Shown here: piece by piece, positions 29,305 through 37,733 of the stretch
How positions within the stretch are numbered: the stretch's first letter is position 1
How the letters are laid out: each line of letters begins with the position of its first letter
Source of the DNA: Ancylobacter tetraedralis
GTDB taxonomy: Bacteria; Pseudomonadota; Alphaproteobacteria; Rhizobiales; Xanthobacteraceae
DNA: 64,000 bases
NCBI RefSeq assembly: GCF_014195655.1
Contig: NZ_JACICD010000003.1
Coordinates: forward strand, 310,001 to 374,000
Direction of reading: 5' to 3'
Program-made: the position numbers and the translations under genes
The notes under the pieces: model-generated
The model's input: only the letters and a program-made list of their open reading frames with translations
Told to the model about the DNA's origin: nothing
The model's database searches: none

Positions 29305-30078
29305 TTGCGCCACGAAATATTCGACCCGCTGCTCGAACGCACCGACCTGCGCCCGCGTCCGCTGCCCGATCTCTCCGTGGTCATCGCCGCGAAGGACGAG
29401 GCCGGCGCAATCGCCGGGCTGATCCGCGAGATCGACACGGCGCTCGCGGGCGAGCGTTTCGAGATCATCATCGTCGATGACGGCTCCGGCGATGCCACCG
29501 CCGAGATCGTTCGCGACATCGGGCGCGCCCATCCGCACGTCGTGCTGTTCGGGCACCGCGTCTCCTGCGGCCAGAGCGCGGCCATCCGCACCGGCGTGCA
29601 GGCCGCGCTCGGCCCGCTGATCGTGACGCTGGACGGCGACGGCCAGAATGATCCCGCCGATATCCCCGCCCTGCTGGCGCGCTATCGCGATGCCGCCGGG
29701 TCGGTCCCGGCGCGCATGATCGCGGGGCAGCGCGCGCGCCGCAATGACAGCCTGGTGAAGCGCCTGTCGTCGCGCATCGCCAACCGCGTGCGGGCGGGCC
29801 TGCTCGGCGACGGCATCGCCGATACAGGCTGCGGCCTCAAGCTGTTCGAGCGCGAGGCCTTCCTGCGACTTCCCTATTTCGATCACATGCACCGCTTCCT
29901 GCCGGCGCTGATGCAGCGCGAGGGCTATCGCGTCCTCACCCACATGGTGAACCACCGCGCCCGCCGTACCGGCCGCTCGAAATATGGAACATGGGGCCGC
30001 CTGCGCGTCGGCATTGTCGATCTGGCGGGCGTCTACTGGCTGCGCTCTCGCTTCACTCGTCCGGAAATCGTCGAATGA
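29305..30078 (+). CDS. Family 2 glycosyltransferase (polyprenyl-phosphate sugar transferase type)
   Basis: 257 residues of GT-A fold: LPDLSVVIAAKDEAGAI, the nucleotide site IIIVDDGSGDAT (DDG at 58-60) and the catalytic TLDGDGQNDPADI (about 108-120), followed by ADTGCGLKLFEREAFL. This is the ArnC/dolichol-phosphate-mannose-synthase subgroup, which loads a sugar onto a polyprenyl phosphate; it lacks the C-terminal membrane helices of ArnC. The family motif begins ~20 residues after a TTG at 29305 with GGAG 6 bases upstream, which I take as start; TTG 29257 is an alternative. Its stop overlaps the next ATG by 4 bases. Confidence 0.87.
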   Translation: MRHEIFDPLLERTDLRPRPLPDLSVVIAAKDEAGAIAGLIREIDTALAGERFEIIIVDDGSGDATAEIVRDIGRAHPHVVLFGHRVSCGQSAAIRTGVQAALGPLIVTLDGDGQNDPADIPALLARYRDAAGSVPARMIAGQRARRNDSLVKRLSSRIANRVRAGLLGDGIADTGCGLKLFEREAFLRLPYFDHMHRFLPALMQREGYRVLTHMVNHRARRTGRSKYGTWGRLRVGIVDLAGVYWLRSRFTRPEIVE

Positions 30079-30356
30079 CCGCTTCCATCTGGATGGCCGT
30101 CGGCCTCATGGGTCAGGCCCTGTTTTCAGGCCGGTTCCTGCTGCAATGGTGGAGCAGCGAGAAGCTCGGCCGCAGCGTGATGCCGAACGGCTTCTGGTAT
30201 CTCAGCATCGCCGGCTCCCTGAGCCTGCTGGCCTATGCCGTCTATGTGCGCGATCCCGTGTTCATCGTCGGCCAGTCGACCGGCTTCCTCATCTATGCCC
30301 GCAATCTGCGCCTGATCCGCAACGAACGCCGCACCCCCGGCGAGGTCTCCACCTGA
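30075..30356 (+). CDS. Lipid-A-disaccharide-synthase N-terminal-like (LAB_N) membrane protein
   Basis: 93 residues with three hydrophobic segments (IWMAVGLMGQALFSGRFLLQW, FWYLSIAGSLSLLAYAVYV, FIVGQSTGFLIYARNL). The LAB_N signature GRFLLQWWSSEKLGRSVMP is clear. Small LAB_N proteins are usually paired with GT2 enzymes and are thought to help present or flip polyprenyl-linked sugars. The 4-base ATGA overlap with the glycosyltransferase shows coupling. A GT39 transferase, the usual third member, is not present in the window. Confidence 0.88.
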   Translation: MTASIWMAVGLMGQALFSGRFLLQWWSSEKLGRSVMPNGFWYLSIAGSLSLLAYAVYVRDPVFIVGQSTGFLIYARNLRLIRNERRTPGEVST

Positions 30357-30513
30357 GCAGCCACATGCGCGAGGCGCCTGTCCTCGGCCCGCATCAGCCT
30401 CCGTTCATGGTGGGGGATGGGGCGAACAGACGGGCGGCACGCCCCGCATGCCGCGCTATAGTAACCGTCCTTTCGGGATGCAGCCGCCACGCGCGGCCGG
30501 GGATGCGAGGGCG

Positions 30514-31188
30514 ATGCGCCTGCTGCTGGTGGAAGATGAACGTGAGCTCGCGGGCCTGCTCAAGGCCGGGCTGAAGGCGGCGGGATTCGCGGTCGATCAT
30601 GTCGCCACCGCCGCCGATGCCGAGGCCGCCCTCATCTCCGGCAGCTACGACATCGCCGTGCTCGATCTGCGCCTGCCGGACGGCGACGGGCTGGACCTGC
30701 TGCGCCGCCGCCGCGCCGCCGGCCTCACCCTGCCCGTGCTCATCCTCACCGCGCGCGACAGCCTGTCGGATCGAGTGAAAGGGCTCGAACAGGGCGGCGA
30801 CGACTATGTGCTGAAGCCCTTCCACATCGACGAGGTTGTGGCACGGCTGCGCGCGCTGCTGCGCCGGCCGAACCAGGCACTCGGCGTCAACATCGTCATC
30901 GGCAATCTGGGCCTCAACACGATGGATCTCCGGGTGATGGTGGCCGACGACCCGCTGACCCTGTCGCGGCGCGAACTCGGGCTGCTGGAGCTGTTCATGC
31001 GCCGCGCCGGACGGGTGCTGACCAAGGAAGTGATCGAGCAGGCGCTCTACGGCTTCAACGAGGAGCTGGAATCGAACGCCGTGGAGGTTCTGGTCCACCG
31101 CCTGCGGCGCAAACTGGCCGGCGCCGGCGCGACACCGACCATCCATACGCTGCGCGGCATCGGCTATCTCATGGACGACATGCCGTGA
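30514..31188 (+). CDS. OmpR-family response regulator (QseB/TctD-like)
   Basis: 224 residues. The receiver domain has acidic residues in MRLLLVEDERELA, phosphoacceptor Asp51 in IAVLDLRLPDGDG and Lys in YVLKPFHIDE. The C-terminal winged helix reads LTLSRRELGLLELFMRRAGRVLTKEVIEQALYG and VEVLVHRLRRKL. It overlaps the sensor kinase start (GTG 31185) by 4 bases, so the pair is coupled. It lies 157 bases after the LAB_N gene; whether it regulates the GT2/LAB_N pair is a guess from proximity. ATG 30514 is used. Confidence 0.93.
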   Translation: MRLLLVEDERELAGLLKAGLKAAGFAVDHVATAADAEAALISGSYDIAVLDLRLPDGDGLDLLRRRRAAGLTLPVLILTARDSLSDRVKGLEQGGDDYVLKPFHIDEVVARLRALLRRPNQALGVNIVIGNLGLNTMDLRVMVADDPLTLSRRELGLLELFMRRAGRVLTKEVIEQALYGFNEELESNAVEVLVHRLRRKLAGAGATPTIHTLRGIGYLMDDMP

Positions 31189-32540
31189 CCGCCGCCCTCG
31201 CCCGCTGGTCGCTGAAGCGCCGTCTCGCCATCCGCCTGCTCATCGTGCTGACGGTGGGCGTGCTCGGCCCTTCCGTGGTGATGGTCGGGGCCGCCCTGTG
31301 GGCGATCAATTCGATGGACGATCGCGCGCTGCAGGATCAGGCCGGCGACATCGTGCGCAACCTCGACATCACCGCCTCCCCGCCGGTGCTGCGGCTGCCC
31401 GCGGCACTCGCCGACTCCTATGCGACATCGGGCGATTCCTATCTCTATGTCGTGCTGGACGCGGCTGGCGACATCCTCGCCACATCGTCCCCGGCGGCCG
31501 AGATACTCGCCCATGTGGCGGATGACATGAGCCCGGGCGTGTTCTTCCTCGTCACCCGGCCGGCGGGCGGATCGCCTTGGTATGCTTATATGACGACGGC
31601 CGGCCCCTATTTCGTTGCGGTTGCGCAGGGCGGACTGCATGACGACACGCTGTCGGACAGCGTGATGCGCGATCTCGTCAGCTTCAGCCTCGTCACCGCG
31701 CTGCCCCTGCTGGCGGTGACGCTGCTCGTCACCTTCTGGACGCTCAACCGCGCCTTCCGGCAGATCGAGCGGGTGGCCGGCGAGGTACGGGCGATAACGC
31801 CCGGCGGCGCCGAGGCCCACCTGTCGAGCGAGGGGCTGCCGAGCGAGATCGCCCCGCTGGTGGCCGCGGTGAACGATGCCCTGTTCCGGCTCGGGCGCGC
31901 CTATGAGGTCGAGAAGCGCTTCACCACGGACGCGGCGCATGAGTTGCGCACCCCGGTCGCCGTGCTCACCGCGCGTATCGACACGCTGCCCCCCGGCGCC
32001 ACGCGCGACAGCCTTTCCGCCGACGCGGCGCGGCTCAGCCGGCTCGTCTCGCAGATGCTCGACGTCGCCCGTCTCGACGCCGCGCCCCTGCCGATGAACG
32101 AGCATGTCGATCTCGTCGCCATCGTGCGTGAGGCGGTAGCCGCGCTGGCACCCCTCGCCCTTCGCGACCGCCGGACTATGGAGATGCGCGCGCCCGACGG
32201 CCCGGTGATCGTGGAAGGGCATGAGGGCGCGCTGCGGCTCGCCGTCACCAACCTGGTCGAGAACGCCATGCTGCATACCCCGCATGGCACGCCGATCGAC
32301 GTGGAGGTCACGCCGCAACCGGCCATTCGCGTGCTCGATCGCGGGCCGGGCGTCGCGGAGGCGGAGCGCGCCTCGATCTTCGAGCGCTTCCAGCGCAGCC
32401 CTTCCGCGACCAGTTCCGGCACCGGCCTCGGCCTCGCTATCGTCGCCGAGATCGCCGCACGCCACGGCGCGCAGGCCGCCGTCACCGAGCGCCCGGGCGG
32501 CGGCGCCGCCTTCGAGATCCGCTGGCCGGATGCGGATTGA
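31185..32540 (+). CDS. Sensor histidine kinase (TctE/QseC-like)
   Basis: 451 residues. Two membrane spans (about 14-41 and 165-188) bracket a ~125-residue periplasmic sensor region. A HAMP-like linker follows (RAFRQIERVAGEVRAI), then HisKA with His252 in FTTDAAHELRTPVAVL and a HATPase_c domain with VTNLVENAMLHTPHG, RVLDRGPGVAEAE and GTGLGLAIVAEIA. The start is GTG 31185, overlapping the response regulator stop. The signal is unknown; relatives sense tricarboxylates, cations or quorum compounds. Confidence 0.92.
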   Translation: MTAALARWSLKRRLAIRLLIVLTVGVLGPSVVMVGAALWAINSMDDRALQDQAGDIVRNLDITASPPVLRLPAALADSYATSGDSYLYVVLDAAGDILATSSPAAEILAHVADDMSPGVFFLVTRPAGGSPWYAYMTTAGPYFVAVAQGGLHDDTLSDSVMRDLVSFSLVTALPLLAVTLLVTFWTLNRAFRQIERVAGEVRAITPGGAEAHLSSEGLPSEIAPLVAAVNDALFRLGRAYEVEKRFTTDAAHELRTPVAVLTARIDTLPPGATRDSLSADAARLSRLVSQMLDVARLDAAPLPMNEHVDLVAIVREAVAALAPLALRDRRTMEMRAPDGPVIVEGHEGALRLAVTNLVENAMLHTPHGTPIDVEVTPQPAIRVLDRGPGVAEAERASIFERFQRSPSATSSGTGLGLAIVAEIAARHGAQAAVTERPGGGAAFEIRWPDAD

Positions 32541-32686
32541 AGGCGAACGCAGGCCGTGGGGATCGCGCGGCATCGCCCCGCGCCCCGGTCCTGACCATCC
32601 TTTGGGCGCCGCTCGCGCGGAGGCTGGGGCGAAGGGTGGATGACCTGCCGTACCGTCTGGCTTGGCGACGGATTTGCATGCAGCTT

Positions 32687-32725
32687 CGGCTCCCCTCCCG
32701 ATGGCGACCATCGGGAGGGGAGCCG
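32687..32725. repeat. Perfect 18-bp inverted repeat (hairpin)
   Basis: Left arm 32687-32704 and right arm 32708-32725 pair perfectly around a 3-base loop (CGA). It lies between the sensor kinase (stop 32538-32540) and the substrate-binding gene (start 32807). No T-tract follows, so it is either a Rho-type/GC-only terminator, an mRNA stabiliser or an intergenic palindromic element. Confidence 0.85.
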
Positions 32726-32806
32726 CTCCACCCGCCGTCCCCTGCCACATATGACCGCCCGCGCCAATTTCCGCCCTGCGTCCCGACACATCCGGAGGTG
32801 CCCGCC

Positions 32807-33916
32807 ATGCTGAAGCTGATCCGTCGTCTCGCCACCCGTTTCGCATCGACAGGCCCGCGCGCACCGGCGGAAGGGGCGGCGGCGAAGGCCGGTACGGCAG
32901 GCCTCGCCAAGACGCTGAGCATGACTCTCGCCGCGACGCTCGCCATTGCCGCCAGCACCGGCGCGCAGGCGCAGACCCCGGTGAAATTCACCCTCGACTG
33001 GGTGTTCCAGGGGCCGACCTCGCCCTTCCTCGTCGCGCTGGAGAAGGGTTACTACAAGGCCGAGGGGCTCGACGTGACCATGGACCCCGGCCAGGGCTCG
33101 GCCGGCGCGGTGCAGCGCGTGGCCACCGGTGCCTATGATATCGGCTTTGCCGACGTGAATTCGCTCATCGAGTACAATGCCAAGAACCCCGGCAAGGAAG
33201 TGCTATGCGTGTTCATGGCCTATGATTTCCCGCCCTTCGGCGTGCACACGCTGAAGAAGAACGGCATCGCCACGCCGGCCGACCTCAAGGGCAAGAAGCT
33301 CGGCGCGCCGGTCTTCGATGCCTCGTTCCGCCTGTTCCCCGCCTTCGCCAGGAAGGTCGGGCTGGACCCCAAGAGCGTCGAATATGTGAACCTCACGCCA
33401 CAGTTGCGCGAGCAGTCGCTGGTACAGGGCACGGTCGACTTCATCTCCGGCCACTACTTCTCCTCGGTGCTCGATCTGAAGGCACGCGGGGTGAAGGCGG
33501 AGGACATCGTGTCCTTCAACTATTCCGACTACGGCATGGACGTGTATGGCAACGGCATCATCGTTTCCCCCGCCTTCGCCGACAAGCCGGAGGTGGTGAA
33601 GGGCTTCCTGCGCGCCACCGCCAAGGCGTGGAAGGAAGTCGCCGCCGATCCCGCCATCGGCGTCGCCGCCGCCATGGCGCGCGACCCGCTGATCGACCCG
33701 AAGCTGGAGACCGAGCGCCTCGACCTCTCGCTCAAGATGAACGTGTTGACCCCTTACGTGAAGGAGAACGGCATGGGCGATGTCGATCCCGCCCGCTTCG
33801 CCCGATCGGTGCAGGATGTGGCCGATGCCTTCGGCCTGCCGAGCGCGCCCGCGCCGGACAAGGTGTTCACCAACCGGTACCTGCCGCCCAAGGAACAGCG
33901 CATGATCGCGCCCTGA
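32807..33916 (+). CDS. ABC transporter substrate-binding protein (NMT1/THI5-like, NitT/TauT type)
   Basis: 369 residues. A long N-terminal export signal ends near LAIAASTGAQAQ, so it is periplasmic. The mature part has the NMT1/THI5 pattern: KFTLDWVFQGPTSPFLVALEKGYYKAEGLDV, GSAGAVQRVATGAYDIGFADVN and GKKLGAPVFDASFRLFPAFARKVGL. Families of this type bind pyrimidine thiamine precursors, riboflavin, sulfonates or nitrate. I see no TPP riboswitch upstream, which does not favour a thiamine precursor. GGAGGTG 6 bases before ATG 32807 supports the start. The ATPase and permease follow. Confidence 0.88.
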   Translation: MLKLIRRLATRFASTGPRAPAEGAAAKAGTAGLAKTLSMTLAATLAIAASTGAQAQTPVKFTLDWVFQGPTSPFLVALEKGYYKAEGLDVTMDPGQGSAGAVQRVATGAYDIGFADVNSLIEYNAKNPGKEVLCVFMAYDFPPFGVHTLKKNGIATPADLKGKKLGAPVFDASFRLFPAFARKVGLDPKSVEYVNLTPQLREQSLVQGTVDFISGHYFSSVLDLKARGVKAEDIVSFNYSDYGMDVYGNGIIVSPAFADKPEVVKGFLRATAKAWKEVAADPAIGVAAAMARDPLIDPKLETERLDLSLKMNVLTPYVKENGMGDVDPARFARSVQDVADAFGLPSAPAPDKVFTNRYLPPKEQRMIAP

Positions 33917-33975
33917 CGATTCCCTTGCCGCGCCCGAGGACGGGCGCCGCCCCCTTTCGCGTGGTGCCTGCACGA

Positions 33976-34773
33976 ATGCCTCCTGCCGCCTCTCCTCTCG
34001 TCGAACTGAAGAATGTCAGCCTTGCCTATGGCGAGGGCCGCGACGCCACGCTGGCGCTCGGCGACGCCACGATGAGCATCGCGCAGGGCGAGTTCGTCGC
34101 CGTGGTCGGCCCCTCCGGCTGCGGCAAGTCCACGCTGATGAAGCTCGTGACCGGCCTGATCGCCCCGACCTCCGGCGAGGTCAGGGTGCGCGATGCCCGC
34201 GTGACCGGGCCGATCCGGGGCGTCGGCATGGCGTTCCAGAACTCCACGCTGATGCCGTGGCGCACCACCCGCGACAATGTCATGCTTCCGCTGGAAGTGG
34301 TGGAGCCGCACAAGCGGCGGCTGCGCACGGATCGTGCCTTCTATTTCGACAAGGCGCAGAAGCTGCTCGCCTCGGTCGGGCTCGGCGAGTTCGGCGACAA
34401 ATATCCCTGGCAGCTCTCGGGCGGCATGCAGCAGCGCGCCAATGTCTGCCGGGCGCTGATCCACGAGCCGCAGATCCTCATGCTCGACGAGCCGTTCGGC
34501 GCGCTGGATGCCTTCACCCGCGAGGAGCTGTGGGGGATCCTGCAGCAATTGTGGCTGGAGCGGCGCTTCACCGCCGTGCTGGTGACGCACGATCTGCGCG
34601 AGGCGGTCTTTCTCGCCGATACGGTCTATGTGATGAGCCGCCGGCCGGGGCGGATCGTCAAGATCCGCACGGTCGACCTGCCCCGGCCGCGCAGGCTGGA
34701 AACCACCTTCACGCCCGCCTTCGTCGACATCGTGCACGAACTGCGCGAGCGCATCCAGCTGGAGCATGCCTGA
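33976..34773 (+). CDS. ABC transporter ATP-binding protein (NitT/TauT type)
   Basis: 265 residues. Walker A is VVGPSGCGKSTLMKL, the Q-loop VGMAFQNSTLMPWRTTRDNV, the signature LSGGMQQRANVCRAL, Walker B ILMLDEPFGALDAFTREEL and the H-loop VLVTHDLREAVFLAD. These match the SsuB/TauB group. It couples ATP hydrolysis to import with the flanking permease and binding protein. ATG 33976 is used; a GTG at 33961 is in frame. It overlaps or abuts the permease start at its 3' end. Confidence 0.94.
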   Translation: MPPAASPLVELKNVSLAYGEGRDATLALGDATMSIAQGEFVAVVGPSGCGKSTLMKLVTGLIAPTSGEVRVRDARVTGPIRGVGMAFQNSTLMPWRTTRDNVMLPLEVVEPHKRRLRTDRAFYFDKAQKLLASVGLGEFGDKYPWQLSGGMQQRANVCRALIHEPQILMLDEPFGALDAFTREELWGILQQLWLERRFTAVLVTHDLREAVFLADTVYVMSRRPGRIVKIRTVDLPRPRRLETTFTPAFVDIVHELRERIQLEHA

Positions 34774-34774
34774 G

Positions 34775-35551
34775 ATGACCGCGCGCCAAGAGCGCCTTGC
34801 GCGCCTGCTCATGCCCTGGCTGACGCTGGGCGTTCTGCTGCTCGCCTGGGAACTCGCCTGCATCCTGTTCGACGTGCCGGAGATCATCGCCCCGCGCCCC
34901 TCCCGCGTGTTCGAGGTGGCGGTGCAGCGCTGGGACCTGCTGCTGCGATTCTGCCTGGAAACCCTGTGGACGACACTGATCGGCTTCGCGCTCGCCATCG
35001 GCTTCGGGCTGCTGCTGGGCCTCGCCATCGGCGCCTCGCCCTTCGTCTATGCCGGGCTCTATCCGCTGCTCATCGCCTTCAACGCCATCCCCAAGGTCGC
35101 CATCGTGCCGATCCTGATGATCTGGGTCGGCATCGGCGCGCTGCCGGCGGTCATCACCGCCTTCGTCATCTCCTTCGTCCCCATCGTGGTGAACGTCGCC
35201 ACCGGGCTCGCCACCATCGAGCCGGAAATGCGCGACCTCCTGCGCTCGCTCGGCGCCAGCAATTGGGAGATCCTGACCAAGGTCGGCATTCCCCGGGCGA
35301 TGCCCTACCTGTTCGCCAGCCTGAAAGTGGCGGCGACGCTGGCCTTTGTCGGCTCGGTCCTGTCGGAAACGGTGGGCGGCAATCGCGGCATCGGCTTCCT
35401 CATGCTGTCGGCCAGCGCGCGCAATGATTCGGCCACCACCTTCGCCGGCCTGTTCGCCATCGCCATCATGGGCGTGGGCGTCTACGCCGTCTGCGCGCTG
35501 ATCGAGCGGCGCATGACGCGCTGGGCGTTTCGCGGCGAGCTGGTGCGGTAG
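34775..35551 (+). CDS. ABC transporter permease (NitT/TauT type)
   Basis: 258 residues with six helices. The BPD_transp_1 EAA loop is RDLLRSLGASNWEILTKVGIPRAMPYLFASLKVAA. It opens with WLTLGVLLLAWELACILFDVPEIIAPRPSRV, as in SsuC/TauC-type permeases. ATG 34775 is chosen with GGAG ten bases upstream; ATG 34766 is in frame and would overlap the ATPase gene by 8 bases. The permease is the third gene of the importer. Confidence 0.92.
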   Translation: MTARQERLARLLMPWLTLGVLLLAWELACILFDVPEIIAPRPSRVFEVAVQRWDLLLRFCLETLWTTLIGFALAIGFGLLLGLAIGASPFVYAGLYPLLIAFNAIPKVAIVPILMIWVGIGALPAVITAFVISFVPIVVNVATGLATIEPEMRDLLRSLGASNWEILTKVGIPRAMPYLFASLKVAATLAFVGSVLSETVGGNRGIGFLMLSASARNDSATTFAGLFAIAIMGVGVYAVCALIERRMTRWAFRGELVR

Positions 35552-35677
35552 CATCGCACGTTCTTCGGGCGTTTCGGCTGTGACGATGCGGAAGGGAAAG
35601 AGCGGCACGGCGTTTTCCGGCATCGCTGTCTGGACGACCGAGCGGGTCGCCATCGCCAGACCGGCAGGACCCACGCC

Positions 35678-36901
35678 ATGCTCAGCCCTGACGCCATCTC
35701 CTCTGAACACAAGCCCTCGGCAACCCGTCTCCTCCTCGCCGGTGCAATGCTCCTCTGCGTCGCCACCAACGCGGCCCGCGCCGATGACGGCGACTTCTAC
35801 AAGATCGCCGCCGACCGGATCGCCGGGCCGCCGGGAACGCTGCTGAAGGCGGAGCCTGTGCCGGCCCCGCCCGGCGCGGCTGCGGCCTACCGCATCGTGT
35901 ATCGCTCGCGCGGCCTCGCCAACGAGGCCATCGCGGTTTCCGGTGTCGTCGCCCTGCCGGCCGCCGGCATGGGCGCCCGGCCCGTGATCGCCTGGGGCCA
36001 CGGCACGACCGGCGTCGCCACCGACTGCGCGCCCTCGCTGGCTCCCGCCCGCGACTTCTCCGAGATTGCCGGGCTGCAGGCGCTGCTGGCCAAGGGTTAC
36101 ATCGTCGCCGCCACCGATTATCAGGGACTCGGCGAGGGCGGCCAGCATCCCTATCTCGCGGGGCCGAGCGAGGCGCATTCGATGATCGACGCGGCACGCG
36201 CCGCCCGTCGACTGCCCGGTGCCCGCGCGGGAACGCGGTTCGCCGCCTGGGGATTCTCGCAGGGCGGCCATGCCGCGCTGTTCACCGGCGCGCTGGCCCG
36301 GCGCTATGCGCCGGAACTGCAACTGGCCGGCGTCGCGGCCGTCTCCGCGCCCACCGACCTCGACCGGCTGCTGCGGGCTGACATTCACTCCACGGCCGGC
36401 GAGGTGCTCACCTCCTATGCCGCGTGGTCGTGGAGCCGCTCCTATCGCCTGCCGATCCGCCAGATCATCAAGTCCAAGGCGATAACCGACGTGCAGCGCG
36501 TCGCCTCGACCTGCAATCTCGACCTCGCCGACGACCTCACGCTCGGCCTCGACGCCGCCGGCTTCCAGGGCACGGGCCTGCTGAAGCATGGCGCCGACCG
36601 GCGGCCGGACTGGAACCACCTCATCACCGGCAACAGCGTGCCCCCGCCCGGCGATGCGCCCGTGTTCATCGCACAGGGGGTAATGGACCAGATCGTGCAG
36701 CCGGGCCCGACCCGCGCCTATGTGAACCGGCTGTGCCGGGCGGGTCTCAAGGTCGACTATGTCGAAATTCCCTGGGCCTCGCATGGCGCGGCGGAAACCG
36801 CCGGCACCACGGCCGCGGTCGCCTGGCTCTCCGCCCGCCTGTCCGGCCAGCCGTCCACGAGCACCTGCACGGATATCCTCGCCAAGGCCGGCAGCCAATA
36901 A
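35678..36901 (+). CDS. Secreted alpha/beta-hydrolase, secretory lipase (LIP)-like
   Basis: 407 residues with a signal peptide (TRLLLAGAMLLCVATNAARA). The fold is that of the LIP/secretory lipase family: VIAWGHGTTGVATDCAPS, the cleft GYIVAATDYQGLGEGGQHPY, nucleophile Ser in AWGFSQGGHAALFTG and the acid/His near VFIAQGVMDQIVQPG and PWASHGAAET. Four cysteines could make disulphides in the periplasm or outside. The substrate may be a lipid ester. It follows the importer by 126 bases and is convergent with the FGase-like gene. Confidence 0.87.
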   Translation: MLSPDAISSEHKPSATRLLLAGAMLLCVATNAARADDGDFYKIAADRIAGPPGTLLKAEPVPAPPGAAAAYRIVYRSRGLANEAIAVSGVVALPAAGMGARPVIAWGHGTTGVATDCAPSLAPARDFSEIAGLQALLAKGYIVAATDYQGLGEGGQHPYLAGPSEAHSMIDAARAARRLPGARAGTRFAAWGFSQGGHAALFTGALARRYAPELQLAGVAAVSAPTDLDRLLRADIHSTAGEVLTSYAAWSWSRSYRLPIRQIIKSKAITDVQRVASTCNLDLADDLTLGLDAAGFQGTGLLKHGADRRPDWNHLITGNSVPPPGDAPVFIAQGVMDQIVQPGPTRAYVNRLCRAGLKVDYVEIPWASHGAAETAGTTAAVAWLSARLSGQPSTSTCTDILAKAGSQ

Positions 36902-36923
36902 GGGCCGCCCCCCCGCCGGGAGA

Positions 36924-37733
36924 TCAGGGGTGATCGGGCAGCGCGGCGGCGAGCCGGCGCGCCCAGGCTTCCACGCCCGCAGGGTCGGAGATCTCGTCGT
37001 GGCGGATCTCGATGAGGATCGCCTCATGACCGCGCGCCTCGCCATGGATGGGAATGGCGTAGTCGCCATCGGCCGCGATCTGGTACGGCTCGTTGGCCGC
37101 CACCACCAGCCCGGCTTCCCGGCCGAGACGGGCAAGGATGCGCTCGCCATAAGCCTTCGAGCGGTCGAACAGGATGCCGGCATGCCAGGGCCGGGCGACG
37201 CCATGATAGACCGGCGTGAAGCTGTGGATCGTGACGAGAAGGGTCGGCCGGTCCGCGCGCTGGTCGAGATGGCGCGCCACCGCGTCATGGAACGGGAGGA
37301 ACATGCGCTCCACGCGCCGCTGCCGCTCCTCCGGCGACAGGTCGATATTGCCGGGAATGTCGGTCGCCTCGGAGCGCACGGGAATGCTGGAGGGCTCCCC
37401 CACCGGACGGTTGAGGTCGATCAGCAGGCGCGAATAGGTGCCGAGAAACAGCGGCGCATCGAGCCGCGCGGCCAGCCCGCGCGCCACCTCGGCGGCGCCG
37501 ATGTCCCAGCCGATATGCCGGCGCACCTCGCTCTCGGACAGCCCCAGCCGGCCATATTCGGCGGGGATGTGGCAGGACGCGTGCTCGCACAGCAGCACGA
37601 AGGGCGAGGCACCGGCTTCGTTGACGATCTCGACAGCCGGGGGCCAGTCGAGGCCGGGCGGCGACGCGCTCGCCGGTGAAGTGCCCATAGCGGATGCGTT
37701 CACGATTGCCTCGCTCACCGGCCCGTCCGTCAT
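36924..37733 (-). CDS. N-formylglutamate amidohydrolase family protein
   Basis: 269 residues of the FGase fold. Motifs are LLCEHASCHIPAEYGRLGL, RHIGWDIGAAEVARGLA, YSRLLIDLNRPVGEPSSIP, VTIHSFTPVYHGVARPWHAGI and the C-terminal GHEAILIEIRHDEI. The classical enzyme deformylates N-formylglutamate in histidine degradation, but no hut gene is nearby, so the substrate is open. It starts at ATG 37733 overlapping the RpiR stop by 4 bases (ATGA), hence one operon with the regulator and divergent from the ABC/GS cluster. Confidence 0.88.
   Translation of the reverse strand: MTDGPVSEAIVNASAMGTSPASASPPGLDWPPAVEIVNEAGASPFVLLCEHASCHIPAEYGRLGLSESEVRRHIGWDIGAAEVARGLAARLDAPLFLGTYSRLLIDLNRPVGEPSSIPVRSEATDIPGNIDLSPEERQRRVERMFLPFHDAVARHLDQRADRPTLLVTIHSFTPVYHGVARPWHAGILFDRSKAYGERILARLGREAGLVVAANEPYQIAADGDYAIPIHGEARGHEAILIEIRHDEISDPAGVEAWARRLAAALPDHP

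Noticed and set aside
32541..32806. TPP riboswitch before the NMT1/THI5-like gene
   Set aside because: No CTGAGA or ACCTGATCNGG-type THI-box core is present; only a GC palindrome is seen.
34709..37288. 859-codon minus-strand frame across permease, lipase and FGase genes
   Set aside because: Crosses three well-supported genes and has no recognisable fold.
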